From: an uncultured Gilliamella sp.
Lineage (GTDB): Bacteria; Pseudomonadota; Gammaproteobacteria; Enterobacterales; Orbaceae
Length of the DNA stretch: 40,732 bases
Reading direction: 5' to 3'
Assembly: GCA_946480175.1 (NCBI GenBank)
Contig: CAMLIK010000001.1
Location: 76,364 to 117,095 of the forward strand
The first letter of the stretch is position 1; every line of letters begins with the position of its first letter. Shown in pieces: positions 24,401 through 35,968 of the stretch. The notes below the pieces were generated by a model, which saw nothing but the letters and a program-made list of their open reading frames with translations, was not told the origin of the DNA and did not search any database. The position numbers and the translations under genes were made by a program.

Positions 24401-27400
24401 TTAATTAAATTCAAATTGATAAATAAGATCTAATGTTTGAGCTAAACCAGAGGCTGCTTCCACATATAAATTAGGTAACAATCTATATCGCAAGGTAAAG
24501 GTTGCTAATGAGTCGAAAATGCCAACACCATATTTTAATTGTAGATTCGGCAAAATATAACCACTCACTACTACTTTTGAATTATTGCCTGCACCTTGAG
24601 TATCTAAAGTGAGGTTCTTAATTCCAAAAGCATCGCCGATATCACCAATATATTTTCCGGTTTTTGCTGTTCCAACTCCAATTAAAAACGCGGTCATCAT
24701 ATCATTATCACTCTGATCGGAACTATCAAGCCCTTGTCCACGAATCAAATAAGAAAGGGCTTCTTGCTGCGACATGGCTGGATCAGAGAAAATTTCAATC
24801 TTCGGATCTTGTGTTGATCCTTTGACGCGAATTCCGGCGGTTATATTGCTATTATCCATAGAATCAGGATTTCGTATTGCTTCAATGTTTAATATGGCTT
24901 GATCGGTTGGACCTGAGAAAGTGATAACGCCTTTATTGATGATTAAGTCTTGGCCATAGGCATGGAATCGACCATTAGGAATTAGAATTTCACCATGTAA
25001 ATCTAATCCTTTATTAGTTTGTGTTGCGATTAATTTTCCTTTTAATGATGCGTTTAAACCAAATGCATCTACTGTTACTTTATCACCAACATTAATTTCA
25101 ATGTGACTATTAATTTTCATACCAAATTTTTGCACTTGAATTTGTTTATAATTCCTATCCAACATTACTTCATCTGGTGAAACATCAATACTTGAAGGAG
25201 GAAGTGAATCAACGGTAATTTTTCCTTTTGGAATCGAAACTTTACCAAGCACGGTTAGTTCATCTTGAGTTGCTTCTATCTTAATATCTGGAATAACTGA
25301 CATGACAATCATTGGAGGTACAGTAACCTCCATAGCTGCACCATTGACATTTATATTAGCTTGCCACTTTTCAAAGTTATTCCAACTCGCTTGGCCATTA
25401 ATATTAATATTTCCTGATTTAGTAGCTAATACGCCTTTTAAGGTTGATGATTTGCCATTAAATTTTATATCGACCATCGCAGATTTCAGATCAATTGGTA
25501 GTTGATAAGTTTTAATATCACTGTGTCTTAAATTAATAGCACCATTCAAGATGGGGTCCATTAATGAACCAGAAAATTTAATATTACCATTGATGGCTCC
25601 CTTGGCGTACTCGTCTTTATTTAATAATGGATTAATGATTGCTAATGCTAAGTTATCAATGTTGAGTTGACCACTTAACTCTTTTTTCGCGGTAGGATCT
25701 TTAATTAATAAATCACCAGTTATTTTACCTAATTTATTTAAACTAAAACGCCAATCTAACTTAGCTTGTTGTTCATTAAATTCTGCATTGATATTAAATA
25801 AATCAAACGGAATTGGTAAGGTTTGATTAGTGATCATCTGTTTTACATAAACTTTATTGCTAGTTATATTTGCTTTAATGTATGGAATTTTGCTAGTGTC
25901 ATTAAATTTAATAGTTGCTTTACCATTTATAAAACCATCAATTTTAGTTTCACCATCATTTGGAATGGATAACCTAGCTAGATCAATATCTTTTAAGGTA
26001 ATTGATGTTTCGTTATTCGGTGCAATAGAGAATGATTTATCTAAACAAATACTTGAATTATTATTACGCCAACAATGAGCTCCAATAGTTGGGATTACGT
26101 TACTTATTTCATAAGAAAGACTGATAGGTTTTGCTAACTGCCAACGCGTATGATCACCTAACGTTAGTAAACTACGCGGTATACTTGCGGTCCATTTAGT
26201 ATGTTCTTTATCAAGTTCTCCTGTTAATGACGTTACCATGGAAATAGGATCTCCATCAAAGTTGACGGTTAAATTGTGATGAGCTTCATTACCGGAAAGT
26301 TCGATATTTGCTTTTTTTATACTTTGAGTTGCAATATCAATATTTTGACCGACTAACTTTATTTGTCCACTGAGTTGATTGTTATATTGAACCTTACCAG
26401 AAAGGTTGGCTTTGGCTACCGAAATAGTTTCATAATTTAATCCATTAATATCTAAATTTGTATCAATAATCGGTGAAGTGCTATTTCCTGTCATTTTAAT
26501 ATTACCTACGACAGCACCATTGAGGTTATCTAATAATAATGATAGAGCATTTAAATTAAATTTGGCATTTAAATTGCCTTTATCCGTAGAGCCATTAATA
26601 TCAATTTGGTTTTTGCCCCAAACAATTGCAAGATTATTGGCTGACAGAGCATGGTTAGAATCGATAAATAGATTGCCATTCGCTGAAAAGTTTGCTTGTT
26701 TAATATTGCCTTTTAATTGCATATCTGGAATATTCACTAGCCATGAATCATCATCGATTGTTCCAGTAGTTTTTAATTGTCCTGTTAAACGAATAGGATG
26801 GTTAGGTAACTCTTTGGTGAGATCAACCTTATTGAGTTTAACACTAGTATCCCATTTAAGTGCTTTTTGCCAATCTAATTGGCCAGAAATATTAATTTCA
26901 CCCTGAGGTAAATTGATATTTGCATGCTTAAAGGATGCTGATTGGTTAGTTCCATCACCAATAATGTCAAGGCTCGTATCAGGTAAACTTTCACCTTTAA
27001 TAGTCCCTTTGGCTGACATATTGTATTTTTCAACGCTTCCATCTAAAGTGATATCGAAATTATCAAATTGATATTGTGGTTTTCCTTCAATTGGCCATTG
27101 AATATGTTTTCCATCCACTTTTACCATTAATGGTAAATATTTTTCAATCAAATTAATGTGTCCATCAACATTAATTTGATTTAATCCGTTAATATTTGTA
27201 TAAGTTGAGAGCTGGCCTAGTAATTTACCTGAAAACTGTCCGTTAAGATGATTATTTTCAGTATCCGCTTTTACTAGAGCAAAAATAGGCCAATCATCCC
27301 CTAAGGTAATCAGACCTGATACTGAAGCATGGCCACTGCCGTAGGGTGTTATAGTATCAGTTTCAACTTGTTTTACTATAATATGATTATTAATCATATC

Positions 27401-28204
27401 TGTTTTGATACTGATCTGATTAAAGTGATAATCTTGCCCACCAATATGTAATAACCAATTGTTTCCTATCAAACTAGTAACATCAAAATCTAATGGAATA
27501 CTAACTTGTGGTAGTGACTTAATTAATGGTTGATTAAATATTTGGTTAATTTTTTGATTTAACGCTATACCATCATTTGATGAAGTAGATTTATTCGTAT
27601 TGTTATTATAATCAGCAAATATTGCATGGAGATCCATTGCAACCGAAGGATATACATAAATCTTTTCATTAACCCATCTAGCTTTACCTTTGAAATCTGA
27701 CATGCTAAATTGCATATCATTGACTTTTACGGTGACATTAGTAATGTGGGTTTTCTTGAGATCAATTGGTAGTGGTGACTTGATTGTATTTCGTTTTTCA
27801 GGAATTGTTTTTTCGGTAGAACGTTTAAGTTGATCGGTATTAATGATAACGCTTACACCATCGGCATTAAATTGTTTAACACAAACTTTAGTCTGGATTA
27901 AACATGAACCAGTCAATTTAAATTTTGCATCTTTTACTTTAACATTGACGCCAGGTAGTTCAAGTGAAAGCCCTTGAATATGTAAATTATGAAAAGTACC
28001 ATCTACTTGTTCTATTTTCAATTCGGGTAAAAATTTGTTGAGTACATAAGTTGTTAGTTTTACACCCAGACTGGTATAGATCATCAAAATAATAAATGTA
28101 ATAAGAAAAACAAAAATAGATAACACAGCAATGCTACGTTTTTTCCATTTTCGTATTCGCTTAATTTTTTTAGCCTTTTTTACACTATTTGGATTTTTTG
28201 CCAT
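24401..28204 (-). CDS. tamB: Translocation and assembly module protein TamB
   Basis: The 1267-aa AsmA-like bridge protein has an N-terminal signal-anchor (RSIAVLSIFVFLITFIILMI, ~25-45) in the inner membrane. A very long periplasmic beta-rich body lies between it and the C-terminal DUF490/TamB domain (last ~300 residues, with NITAGIRVKGSTQDPKIEIF, SQQEALSYLIRGQ and VVVSGYILPNLQLKYGVGIF). It forms a hydrophobic groove linked to lipid transport and autotransporter/OMP assembly with TamA. ATG 28204 lies one base beyond the tamA stop (coupled translation); the longer open frame into tamA is not needed. E. coli TamB has 1259 residues. Confidence 0.93.
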   Translation of the reverse strand: MAKNPNSVKKAKKIKRIRKWKKRSIAVLSIFVFLITFIILMIYTSLGVKLTTYVLNKFLPELKIEQVDGTFHNLHIQGLSLELPGVNVKVKDAKFKLTGSCLIQTKVCVKQFNADGVSVIINTDQLKRSTEKTIPEKRNTIKSPLPIDLKKTHITNVTVKVNDMQFSMSDFKGKARWVNEKIYVYPSVAMDLHAIFADYNNNTNKSTSSNDGIALNQKINQIFNQPLIKSLPQVSIPLDFDVTSLIGNNWLLHIGGQDYHFNQISIKTDMINNHIIVKQVETDTITPYGSGHASVSGLITLGDDWPIFALVKADTENNHLNGQFSGKLLGQLSTYTNINGLNQINVDGHINLIEKYLPLMVKVDGKHIQWPIEGKPQYQFDNFDITLDGSVEKYNMSAKGTIKGESLPDTSLDIIGDGTNQSASFKHANINLPQGEINISGQLDWQKALKWDTSVKLNKVDLTKELPNHPIRLTGQLKTTGTIDDDSWLVNIPDMQLKGNIKQANFSANGNLFIDSNHALSANNLAIVWGKNQIDINGSTDKGNLNAKFNLNALSLLLDNLNGAVVGNIKMTGNSTSPIIDTNLDINGLNYETISVAKANLSGKVQYNNQLSGQIKLVGQNIDIATQSIKKANIELSGNEAHHNLTVNFDGDPISMVTSLTGELDKEHTKWTASIPRSLLTLGDHTRWQLAKPISLSYEISNVIPTIGAHCWRNNNSSICLDKSFSIAPNNETSITLKDIDLARLSIPNDGETKIDGFINGKATIKFNDTSKIPYIKANITSNKVYVKQMITNQTLPIPFDLFNINAEFNEQQAKLDWRFSLNKLGKITGDLLIKDPTAKKELSGQLNIDNLALAIINPLLNKDEYAKGAINGNIKFSGSLMDPILNGAINLRHSDIKTYQLPIDLKSAMVDIKFNGKSSTLKGVLATKSGNININGQASWNNFEKWQANINVNGAAMEVTVPPMIVMSVIPDIKIEATQDELTVLGKVSIPKGKITVDSLPPSSIDVSPDEVMLDRNYKQIQVQKFGMKINSHIEINVGDKVTVDAFGLNASLKGKLIATQTNKGLDLHGEILIPNGRFHAYGQDLIINKGVITFSGPTDQAILNIEAIRNPDSMDNSNITAGIRVKGSTQDPKIEIFSDPAMSQQEALSYLIRGQGLDSSDQSDNDMMTAFLIGVGTAKTGKYIGDIGDAFGIKNLTLDTQGAGNNSKVVVSGYILPNLQLKYGVGIFDSLATFTLRYRLLPNLYVEAASGLAQTLDLIYQFEFN

Positions 28205-28205
28205 A

Positions 28206-29930
28206 TTATAATTCGCTTCCCAAACCAATATATAGATGTATAGAGCCTTTATCTTTTCGGTCAAGAGGTGTTGCTAGATCGAATTTAATTGGACCAACTG
28301 GTGAAGCCCAACGAATACCTAAACCGGCACCAGTATAAAATTTAGTCTTATCGACTTTATCTATCGCTTCACCGGTATCAATAAATGCTGCTCCCCACCA
28401 AGAACCAGTAACATTATATTGATATTCAGCCGAACCAGTTATCAGCTTTGAAGCCCCTTTTAATTTGCCTTTTTTATCTTTTGGCGATATAGATTGATAG
28501 CTATATCCTCGAATACTGCGATCACCACCAGCAAAAAATCTAAAAGAGGGCGGAACCCGTTCAAAATTACTTGCTTGAATAATGCCGAAAGTACCTCGAG
28601 CTATAAAACGATGTGAATGGCTAATTGAACGAATCCAAGTTTGTTGAGTTTGAAAACGCACTAAATTAATATCGGATCCTAAAGCTCGAGCCGCGCCTTC
28701 AACCGAATAACGTTGAGAATCACCCCACATAGGTAATAAGTTACCGTCATTACGTATACGGGTGATACTAAGTGAAGGATAATATAAGAAAGTTTTGAAA
28801 CTGTCGTCACCTTGCGCAAAGTCATCGCGTAATACATTAAAACCTAGCGCGGTTTGCCAACCGTCAAAGTTATCCCAATTACGAAGTACACCTAAAGTAT
28901 AGGACCGTGAATCAGTATCGTTGTTATCGATTTTTTTATAACCGCTTTGGATGGTGTAATACTGTTCAATAGGGGCTTTTTTTAATGGTATTTTATAACT
29001 CATGGTAATAATTTGTTCCGGCGATGAGAGAGAAAGACTACTTTGAAAACTCTGGCCGCGACTATTAATCCAAGGTTTGCTCCAGCCAATTTTACCATGC
29101 ACCCCATTATCGGTAGAAAACCCCAAACCTAAGTCCATTGCATTTTTTTTGCGAGGGGTGGTCACCACTTCGATTGGTAATGCTTTATCCTCTGTAAGAT
29201 GAGGAAAATCTGGGGTAACCACTACAGAATTAAACCAATTGGTTGAACTAAGACGTCGGTTTAATAATGATAAATCTTCAGCGGAATATTTGTCACCTTC
29301 TTTAAACGGCACAATATTTTGGAGATAATCCTGACGGATTTTTGCATTTGGAAATTTCACTACACTAAACTTATAACGTTTACCTGTATCAAAGTCAATA
29401 TTCCAAAAAGCTTGATGCTCAAATTGAGCAACGGCCAATTGATGTGTAGGCATATCTGCGTCAAAATACCCTTTTTTTAACGCTATATTTTGTAAACCTT
29501 TTTTAAAATTCTCATAAGTACCATGATTTAGCACATCGTCAATTTTGGGTAGCTGTGTTATTAATAGTTCTTGAAAATCTTTATCCTGTTTACCCTCACC
29601 ATAAAGGTTGATATTTAATTGTTTGATTTTAACAGGTTGACCAGGTAAGATTTTTACAACTAAAACTTTAGGATCGGTTTGATCATATTCAAAAGTAGGT
29701 GAGTAATAGCCTAAAGCACGAAGTGCTTTTTGGGTTTCACTTTCAAAATAATGTTTAAAGTTTGGGGTAGTATTAATTTTATCTGGCGAAATCAAAGAAA
29801 GGCGAGCGTCGACATTTTCTGCAAGTTCTCCTGATAACCCTTTTATTGATAACTTCATATTTGCATAAGTCGATGCAGCTGTTACCATTAAAAGTAAGCA
29901 TAATGAGCGAGAAAATCGTGACACATACAC
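28206..29930 (-). CDS. tamA: Translocation and assembly module outer-membrane protein TamA
   Basis: The 574-aa Omp85-family barrel protein has a signal peptide at 1-23 (RSLCLLLMVTAASTYA). Three POTRA domains span to ~260 and a 16-strand barrel follows. The barrel contains the lid-loop/L6 motif region with FFAGGDRSIRGYSYQSISP, and ends GSIHLYIGLGSEL, like E. coli TamA's closing beta-signal. It partners with TamB encoded immediately downstream. Its start lies 11 bases after the hpt stop, so hpt, tamA and tamB form one co-directional run. Confidence 0.94.
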   Translation of the reverse strand: MYVSRFSRSLCLLLMVTAASTYANMKLSIKGLSGELAENVDARLSLISPDKINTTPNFKHYFESETQKALRALGYYSPTFEYDQTDPKVLVVKILPGQPVKIKQLNINLYGEGKQDKDFQELLITQLPKIDDVLNHGTYENFKKGLQNIALKKGYFDADMPTHQLAVAQFEHQAFWNIDFDTGKRYKFSVVKFPNAKIRQDYLQNIVPFKEGDKYSAEDLSLLNRRLSSTNWFNSVVVTPDFPHLTEDKALPIEVVTTPRKKNAMDLGLGFSTDNGVHGKIGWSKPWINSRGQSFQSSLSLSSPEQIITMSYKIPLKKAPIEQYYTIQSGYKKIDNNDTDSRSYTLGVLRNWDNFDGWQTALGFNVLRDDFAQGDDSFKTFLYYPSLSITRIRNDGNLLPMWGDSQRYSVEGAARALGSDINLVRFQTQQTWIRSISHSHRFIARGTFGIIQASNFERVPPSFRFFAGGDRSIRGYSYQSISPKDKKGKLKGASKLITGSAEYQYNVTGSWWGAAFIDTGEAIDKVDKTKFYTGAGLGIRWASPVGPIKFDLATPLDRKDKGSIHLYIGLGSEL

Positions 29931-29941
29931 CTCGATAATGT

Positions 29942-30481
29942 TTAAGATTCAAGTAATTTTACATGTCCAATATAAGGTAAATGGCGGTAATGTTGTGCGT
30001 AATCTATTCCATAGCCAACCACAAACTCATCAGGAATAGAAAATCCGATATATTTAACTGGTACTATTACTTCACGACGCGATGGTTTATCTAATAATGT
30101 ACAAATTTCAATACTACGAGGATGACGTAATTTTAATATCGCCATCACTTTACTAAGTGTATTACCTGTATCAATAATATCTTCGACTATTAACACATCT
30201 TTATCACGGATATCTTCATCTAAATCTTTTAATATTTTGACATCTCGATTACTTACCACTGCGTTACCATAACTTGACGCTGTCATAAAATCGACTTCAT
30301 GACCGACGGTAATTGCGCGGCTTAAATCAGCCATAAAAATAAACGAACCTCTTAATAAACCAATTAATATAAGTTCATTTTGACTATGTGCATAATCTTG
30401 GCTAATTTGTTGACCTAATTTATTTACTCGTGTTTGGATATCTTCTGCCGATATCATGGTTTCTAAAGTGTATTTTTTCAT
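29942..30481 (-). CDS. hpt: Hypoxanthine phosphoribosyltransferase
   Basis: Hpt salvages hypoxanthine (and less well guanine) with PRPP to give IMP, in the cytoplasm. The 179-aa protein (E. coli 178) has [22 protein letters not shown], the PRPP loop [16 protein letters not shown] with Glu/Asp pair, [10 protein letters not shown] and [24 protein letters not shown]. It lies 11 bases upstream of tamA, which is an unusual partner. Confidence 0.95.
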   Translation of the reverse strand: MKKYTLETMISAEDIQTRVNKLGQQISQDYAHSQNELILIGLLRGSFIFMADLSRAITVGHEVDFMTASSYGNAVVSNRDVKILKDLDEDIRDKDVLIVEDIIDTGNTLSKVMAILKLRHPRSIEICTLLDKPSRREVIVPVKYIGFSIPDEFVVGYGIDYAQHYRHLPYIGHVKLLES

Positions 30482-30601
30482 TAATAATGCTCAGTGTACT
30501 TTTAAAAAAATCAGACAAGATTTTAGCAATTTTCACAGGTAAAAAGAATAACAAAACTAACTTTTTATTAATTAAATAAGAAATGATTTAAAGCATTGTA
30601 T

Positions 30602-31980
<1,379 letters not shown>

Positions 31981-32069
31981 TTATTATAGCGGAAATCTTT
32001 TAAGTTATATACTTAAACAAAGTGATATACTTTTCAAATTGTTTATATTAAGGCTAATAGGAAATTAAA

Positions 32070-33263
32070 GTGCATAGTCGATGGTTTTTTGGTTGGAATA
32101 TTGTAATTGCCGCGGCAGTTTTAACCTTACTTTCTAGTGGGCTGCGCATGAGTATGGGCGTGTTTTTTCTACCTATTGCTAATGATCTACATTTTAGTCG
32201 AAGTGCTTTATCAAGTATTATTGCTATAGGTATGCTTTTTTCTGGTATAGCCATGCCGATAGCGGGATATTTAGTAAGTAAATATAGTACACGATTTGTA
32301 TTACTATTAGGTTCAATTATTATTATTATCTCAACTGTTTGGTCTGCTAATGTAAAAGACTATTGGAACTTTTTCTTTTCTTTTGGAATAGCTTTATCTT
32401 TTGGCACCTCATTTGTCGGTTCAGTTAGTTTTACCCCTATTGTTGTTCGTTGGTTTACCAAACATAGAGGTCTTGCACTATTTATTCTTTCTAGTGGGAG
32501 TATGGCTGGCATTGCAGTAATGTTACCTGTATTTGCTTATTTTATTCCGCTATATGGCTGGCAATTTACTTTAGTCGGATTTTCTCTGTTTTTTATGCTC
32601 TTAGCATTACCTATAGCTATTTTTATCATGAAGGATAATCATATTGAGGTAACTACACCAGACGGTCGTCAAAATTTTAAAAATGATATAACCTTAAATC
32701 AGGTGTTAAAAACACGTCCTTTCTGGTTGCTTAGTTTTGGATTATTTACTTGTGGGTTTAGCATGAATTTACTTGGTACACATGGCGTACCTATGTTAGT
32801 CGATCACGGTTTTGATTCCATTACTAGTTCTTCTGGAATAGGTTTAATCGGATTAGTGGCAATTTTCAGTACATTGGTGCTAGGTTTTATTTCGGATATG
32901 GTACAACAAAAATTAGTATTAGCAATGATCTATTTAGTCCGAGGACTTGGTTTTATCGCATTAGTAATTGTCTCAACTAGGTGGCAACTCTATACCATCG
33001 CATTACTTGGCGGATTAGTTTGGGCTGGGGCTTTATCGTTATCAAGTGCCATTAGTGCTGATATTTATGGCGTTAAAATTGTAGGGTTGCTTTCTGGATT
33101 AACATATCTTGGACATCAAATTGGGGCGATGATTGGTTCGTGGTTAGGTGGATGGGCATATGACAATTGGCATACTCATTATATTGCCTTTGGTGCAGCT
33201 AGTGTCCTACTCTTAATGGCAGCTTTTTGCTCTTGTTTTTTACCGAAAATAAATAATCATTGA
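32070..33263 (+). CDS. Major facilitator superfamily transporter
   Basis: The 397-aa protein has about 12 transmembrane helices. The pattern FFGWNIVIAAAVLTLLSSGL, MSMGVFFLPIANDL and the late loop KIVGLLSGLTYLGHQIGAMIGSW is like the OxlT/monocarboxylate (YhjX/'MCT-like') MFS branch. The substrate cannot be told. It starts with GTG behind AGGAA. It is monocistronic, between divergent dapB and convergent fklB. Confidence 0.82.
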   Translation: MHSRWFFGWNIVIAAAVLTLLSSGLRMSMGVFFLPIANDLHFSRSALSSIIAIGMLFSGIAMPIAGYLVSKYSTRFVLLLGSIIIIISTVWSANVKDYWNFFFSFGIALSFGTSFVGSVSFTPIVVRWFTKHRGLALFILSSGSMAGIAVMLPVFAYFIPLYGWQFTLVGFSLFFMLLALPIAIFIMKDNHIEVTTPDGRQNFKNDITLNQVLKTRPFWLLSFGLFTCGFSMNLLGTHGVPMLVDHGFDSITSSSGIGLIGLVAIFSTLVLGFISDMVQQKLVLAMIYLVRGLGFIALVIVSTRWQLYTIALLGGLVWAGALSLSSAISADIYGVKIVGLLSGLTYLGHQIGAMIGSWLGGWAYDNWHTHYIAFGAASVLLLMAAFCSCFLPKINNH

Positions 33264-33270
33264 ATGAAAT

Positions 33271-33294
33271 AAAAATGGACGCAAATGCGTCCAT
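33271..33294 (-). terminator. Terminator of fklB
   Basis: ATGGACGC / GCGTCCAT (33275-33282 with 33287-33294) is a perfect 8-bp stem, followed on the minus strand by TTTTT. It lies 6 bases past the fklB stop and also stands downstream of the MFS gene. Confidence 0.8.
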
Positions 33295-33300
33295 GTATAC

Positions 33301-33912
33301 TTATAGAACTTTTAATAATTCCACATCGAAAATCAGTGCGCTATAAGGCGGGATAGACGCTCCAGCTCCTTGTGAACCATAGGCTAATTCTTGAGGAATA
33401 TATAAACGCCACTTTGAACCTTCAGGCATTAATTGCAATGCTTCGACCCAACCACGAATCACACCATTAACAGGGAATTCAGCTGGTTGCCCACGTTCAA
33501 CAGAACTATCGAACACCGTACCATCAATTAACTGTCCAGTATAATGAACTTGAACACGGTCGGTTGCCTTAGGAAGTACACCGTTGCCTTGTTTAATGAC
33601 TTCATATTGCAAACCAGATTCTGTCGATTTAATGCCATTTTTTTTGAGATTCTCAGCTAAAAAGTCTTTACCGGTTTGGGCAATTTTTTCAGCTTGTTTT
33701 GCTTTTTCTTTAGCCGCTTCTTCATGAACATGGCGAAGTGCATCATGTAGTTCCTGTAAAGGTAAAGCCGGTTGATTACCATTTAATACATCTTCCATAG
33801 CGAGTTTTAATGCATTTAGCTCTAAATTACGTAAGCCTGATTCTTTTAATTGTTGGCCAATTTGAAGACCAATTGCATAACTTGCTTTTTGCTCTATCGT
33901 ATCTAATTTCAT
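33301..33912 (-). CDS. fklB: FKBP-type peptidyl-prolyl isomerase FklB
   Basis: The 203-aa protein (E. coli FklB 206) has an N-terminal helical dimerisation domain (1-90; [18 protein letters not shown]). The C-terminal FKBP domain (~100-203) has [18 protein letters not shown], the [20 protein letters not shown] strand-helix, and [19 protein letters not shown]. No signal peptide is present, so it acts in the cytoplasm, unlike FkpA. Monocistronic with its own terminator. Confidence 0.93.
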   Translation of the reverse strand: MKLDTIEQKASYAIGLQIGQQLKESGLRNLELNALKLAMEDVLNGNQPALPLQELHDALRHVHEEAAKEKAKQAEKIAQTGKDFLAENLKKNGIKSTESGLQYEVIKQGNGVLPKATDRVQVHYTGQLIDGTVFDSSVERGQPAEFPVNGVIRGWVEALQLMPEGSKWRLYIPQELAYGSQGAGASIPPYSALIFDVELLKVL

Positions 33913-34120
33913 TTTTTACCTATCATTTGTTGAGAATAGCTTTTCATTATAGAGCATTAACATTAGAGATAAGTAGTAAAATATTAATAGCTGTTAATTC
34001 TCATCAATATAATTATACTTTTTATCACATGATTCTCAATATTTTTGCTACTTTATCTAGCGCTTAGTTGAAATATCAGCGATAATAAGCATTATTATAT
34101 ATTTGAATGGATTAATTTAG

Positions 34121-34576
34121 ATGCCGTTTCGTAAACTTATTCTGCTTGCAATTATGACTAGTATATCGCTGACTGGTTGTTCTCTTGCTGACCGCTTAGT
34201 TTATAGACCTGATATTAATCAAGGTAACTATGTATCGCCAGAAGCAATAGAATTATTACAAGTTGGTCAAACCAAAGATCAGGTTGTATTTATCATGGGT
34301 TCGCCAATGTTAACTTCCGCTTTTGGTGGTAATGTTTGGTACTATGTTTTCCGTCAACAGCCACAACATGGCAAAGTAAGCCAAATTAATTATGCTATTT
34401 ATTTTAACGAAATGGGTGTTGTTACTGATATCAAGACTTCATCTTTAGAAGGCTCATTATCACTAGAAGAGATGAACCAACAAGGTATTTCAGATCCAAT
34501 CAATATCAAATCTGATGATAGCGAATCAATTAATTCACAACCATCTAAAACACCTGAAGAGTCGCAATCAGAATAA
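34121..34576 (+). CDS. bamE: Outer membrane assembly lipoprotein BamE
   Basis: The 151-aa lipoprotein has a signal peptide at 1-19 with lipobox LTGC (acylated Cys20, followed by Ser, so targeted to the outer membrane). The SmpA/OmlA domain contains LQVGQTKDQVVFIMGSPML, VWYYVFRQQPQHGK and QINYAIYFNEMGVV. It is a subunit of the BAM complex that inserts barrel proteins. A Ser/Glu/Gln-rich tail of ~40 residues makes it longer than E. coli BamE (113 aa). A bidirectional terminator follows. Confidence 0.93.
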   Translation: MPFRKLILLAIMTSISLTGCSLADRLVYRPDINQGNYVSPEAIELLQVGQTKDQVVFIMGSPMLTSAFGGNVWYYVFRQQPQHGKVSQINYAIYFNEMGVVTDIKTSSLEGSLSLEEMNQQGISDPINIKSDDSESINSQPSKTPEESQSE

Positions 34577-34586
34577 AATCCTCAAA

Positions 34587-34616
34587 AAGACCTCGCAATT
34601 TTGCGAGGTCTTTCTT
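34587..34616 (+). terminator. Strong bidirectional terminator after bamE
   Basis: AAGACCTCGCAA / TTGCGAGGTCTT is a 12-bp perfect stem, with a T-rich tract after it on the plus strand and TTTTT on the minus strand. It also ends any minus-strand transcript coming from the 34631-34750 ORF. Confidence 0.85.
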
Positions 34617-34902
34617 CTTTATCATTTAAGTCAATGTTTAAAACTAGGTCGACTGTCGTAACCTACATAAGCGATGATTACCAATGTAATTAAAATGCAT
34701 AATAAGAAAAAAGAACTATTTATATAAAACCAATTAATATATATTTTCAATATTCAACAAATTTTTAATAGATTGAATAAAGTCTTTTTATCACAAAGAC
34801 CGCAACTAAACTAAATGCATATTCTGCCTTATATTATAAACTGTTGTACAATAAAAAAATGGAAGTTAAAATAGCGCTTTATTTATCTATACCGAGGTAG
34901 GT
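34617..34902. other. bamE-dusA gap
   Basis: Apart from the possible small minus-strand ORF, the stretch is AT-rich. A TATAAT on the minus strand near 34830 could serve that ORF, but no good -35 accompanies it. The dusA promoter is not identifiable with confidence. Confidence 0.35.
34631..34750 (-). CDS. Possible 39-aa small membrane protein
   Basis: A minus-strand frame opens with TTG and reads MKIYINWFYINSSFFLLCIL, then ITLVIIAYVGYDSRPSFKH and TGA. It has one clear ~18-residue transmembrane helix with a polar, positively charged tail. Its stop lies 19 bases from the bidirectional terminator whose minus-side T run has no other gene to serve. Against it: the start is TTG and no SD is visible. 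The family is not recognised. Confidence 0.35.
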   Translation of the reverse strand: MKIYINWFYINSSFFLLCILITLVIIAYVGYDSRPSFKH

Positions 34903-35871
34903 TTGTATAAAAAATCCACATTAAACCGCTTTTCTATTGCCCCCATGCTAGATTGGACTGACAAACATTGTCGTTATTTTCATCGTATATTGACCAAACA
35001 AACCTTACTCTATACCGAAATGGTCACTACCGGCGCAATTTTGTATGGTAAAGGCGATTATCTTGCTTTTAATAGTCAGGAACAGCCGTTGAGTTTACAA
35101 TTAGGTGGCAGTGATCCCATTGCATTAGCGAGGTGCGCAAATTTAGCTGAGCAGCGAGGATATGCTGAGATTAATCTTAATGTAGGGTGTCCATCGGATC
35201 GTGTTCAAAATGGTATGTTTGGTGCTTGTTTAATGGCTAAAGCTGATTTAGTGGCAAATTGTGTTGAAGCTATGCGACAAGAGGTCAATATACCTGTGAC
35301 GGTAAAAACTCGCATTGGTATTGACAACCAAGATAGTTATGCATTTTTATGTGAATTTATTGAAAAAGTTATGCCATATACCACAATATTTATTGTGCAT
35401 GCTCGCAAAGCATGGCTTTCCGGACTCAGTCCCAAAGAGAATCGAGAAGTGCCACCTCTTGATTATGAACGAGTTTATCAACTAAAGCGTGATTATCCGC
35501 AGTTAACTATTGCCATAAATGGTGGCATTAAAACCATTGAAGAGATCAAACAGCATTTAAATTATGTTGATGGAGTGATGGTAGGGCGAGAAGCTTACCA
35601 AAATCCGATGCTCTTAACCCAAATTGATCAGCAAATCTTTGGCGATGATACGCCAATTATTGATTCGATTGCTGCAATACAAGCACTTTATCCTTATATT
35701 GAAACGCAACTCAGACAAGGCGGACAACTTAATCATATTATGCGACATACCCTAGGTATCTTTAATGGTAGAAAAGGGGCAAAACAGTGGCGACGTTACC
35801 TTAGTGAAAATGCACATAAATCAGGGGCTGGAATTGAAGTTGTTGAACAAGCGTTGACTTTCATTCAATAG
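34903..35871 (+). CDS. dusA: tRNA-dihydrouridine(20/20a) synthase DusA
   Basis: This FMN enzyme reduces U20/U20a in the tRNA D-loop. The 322-aa TIM-barrel protein has [19 protein letters not shown] at the N terminus (DusA-specific), [33 protein letters not shown] with the catalytic Cys, [24 protein letters not shown] and NGGIKTIEE...[12 protein letters not shown] for FMN phosphate binding. It starts with TTG behind GAGG. It lies 97 bases upstream of rep on the same strand. Confidence 0.94.
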   Translation: MYKKSTLNRFSIAPMLDWTDKHCRYFHRILTKQTLLYTEMVTTGAILYGKGDYLAFNSQEQPLSLQLGGSDPIALARCANLAEQRGYAEINLNVGCPSDRVQNGMFGACLMAKADLVANCVEAMRQEVNIPVTVKTRIGIDNQDSYAFLCEFIEKVMPYTTIFIVHARKAWLSGLSPKENREVPPLDYERVYQLKRDYPQLTIAINGGIKTIEEIKQHLNYVDGVMVGREAYQNPMLLTQIDQQIFGDDTPIIDSIAAIQALYPYIETQLRQGGQLNHIMRHTLGIFNGRKGAKQWRRYLSENAHKSGAGIEVVEQALTFIQ

Positions 35872-35968
35872 AGATCGAGTTTTTATTTTTAATGCTCATA
35901 GCTCTGATTGAACATGATGGATAAATCAGTATATACTAGCGAACAATTTTACTTAGGGTTCATTTTCT

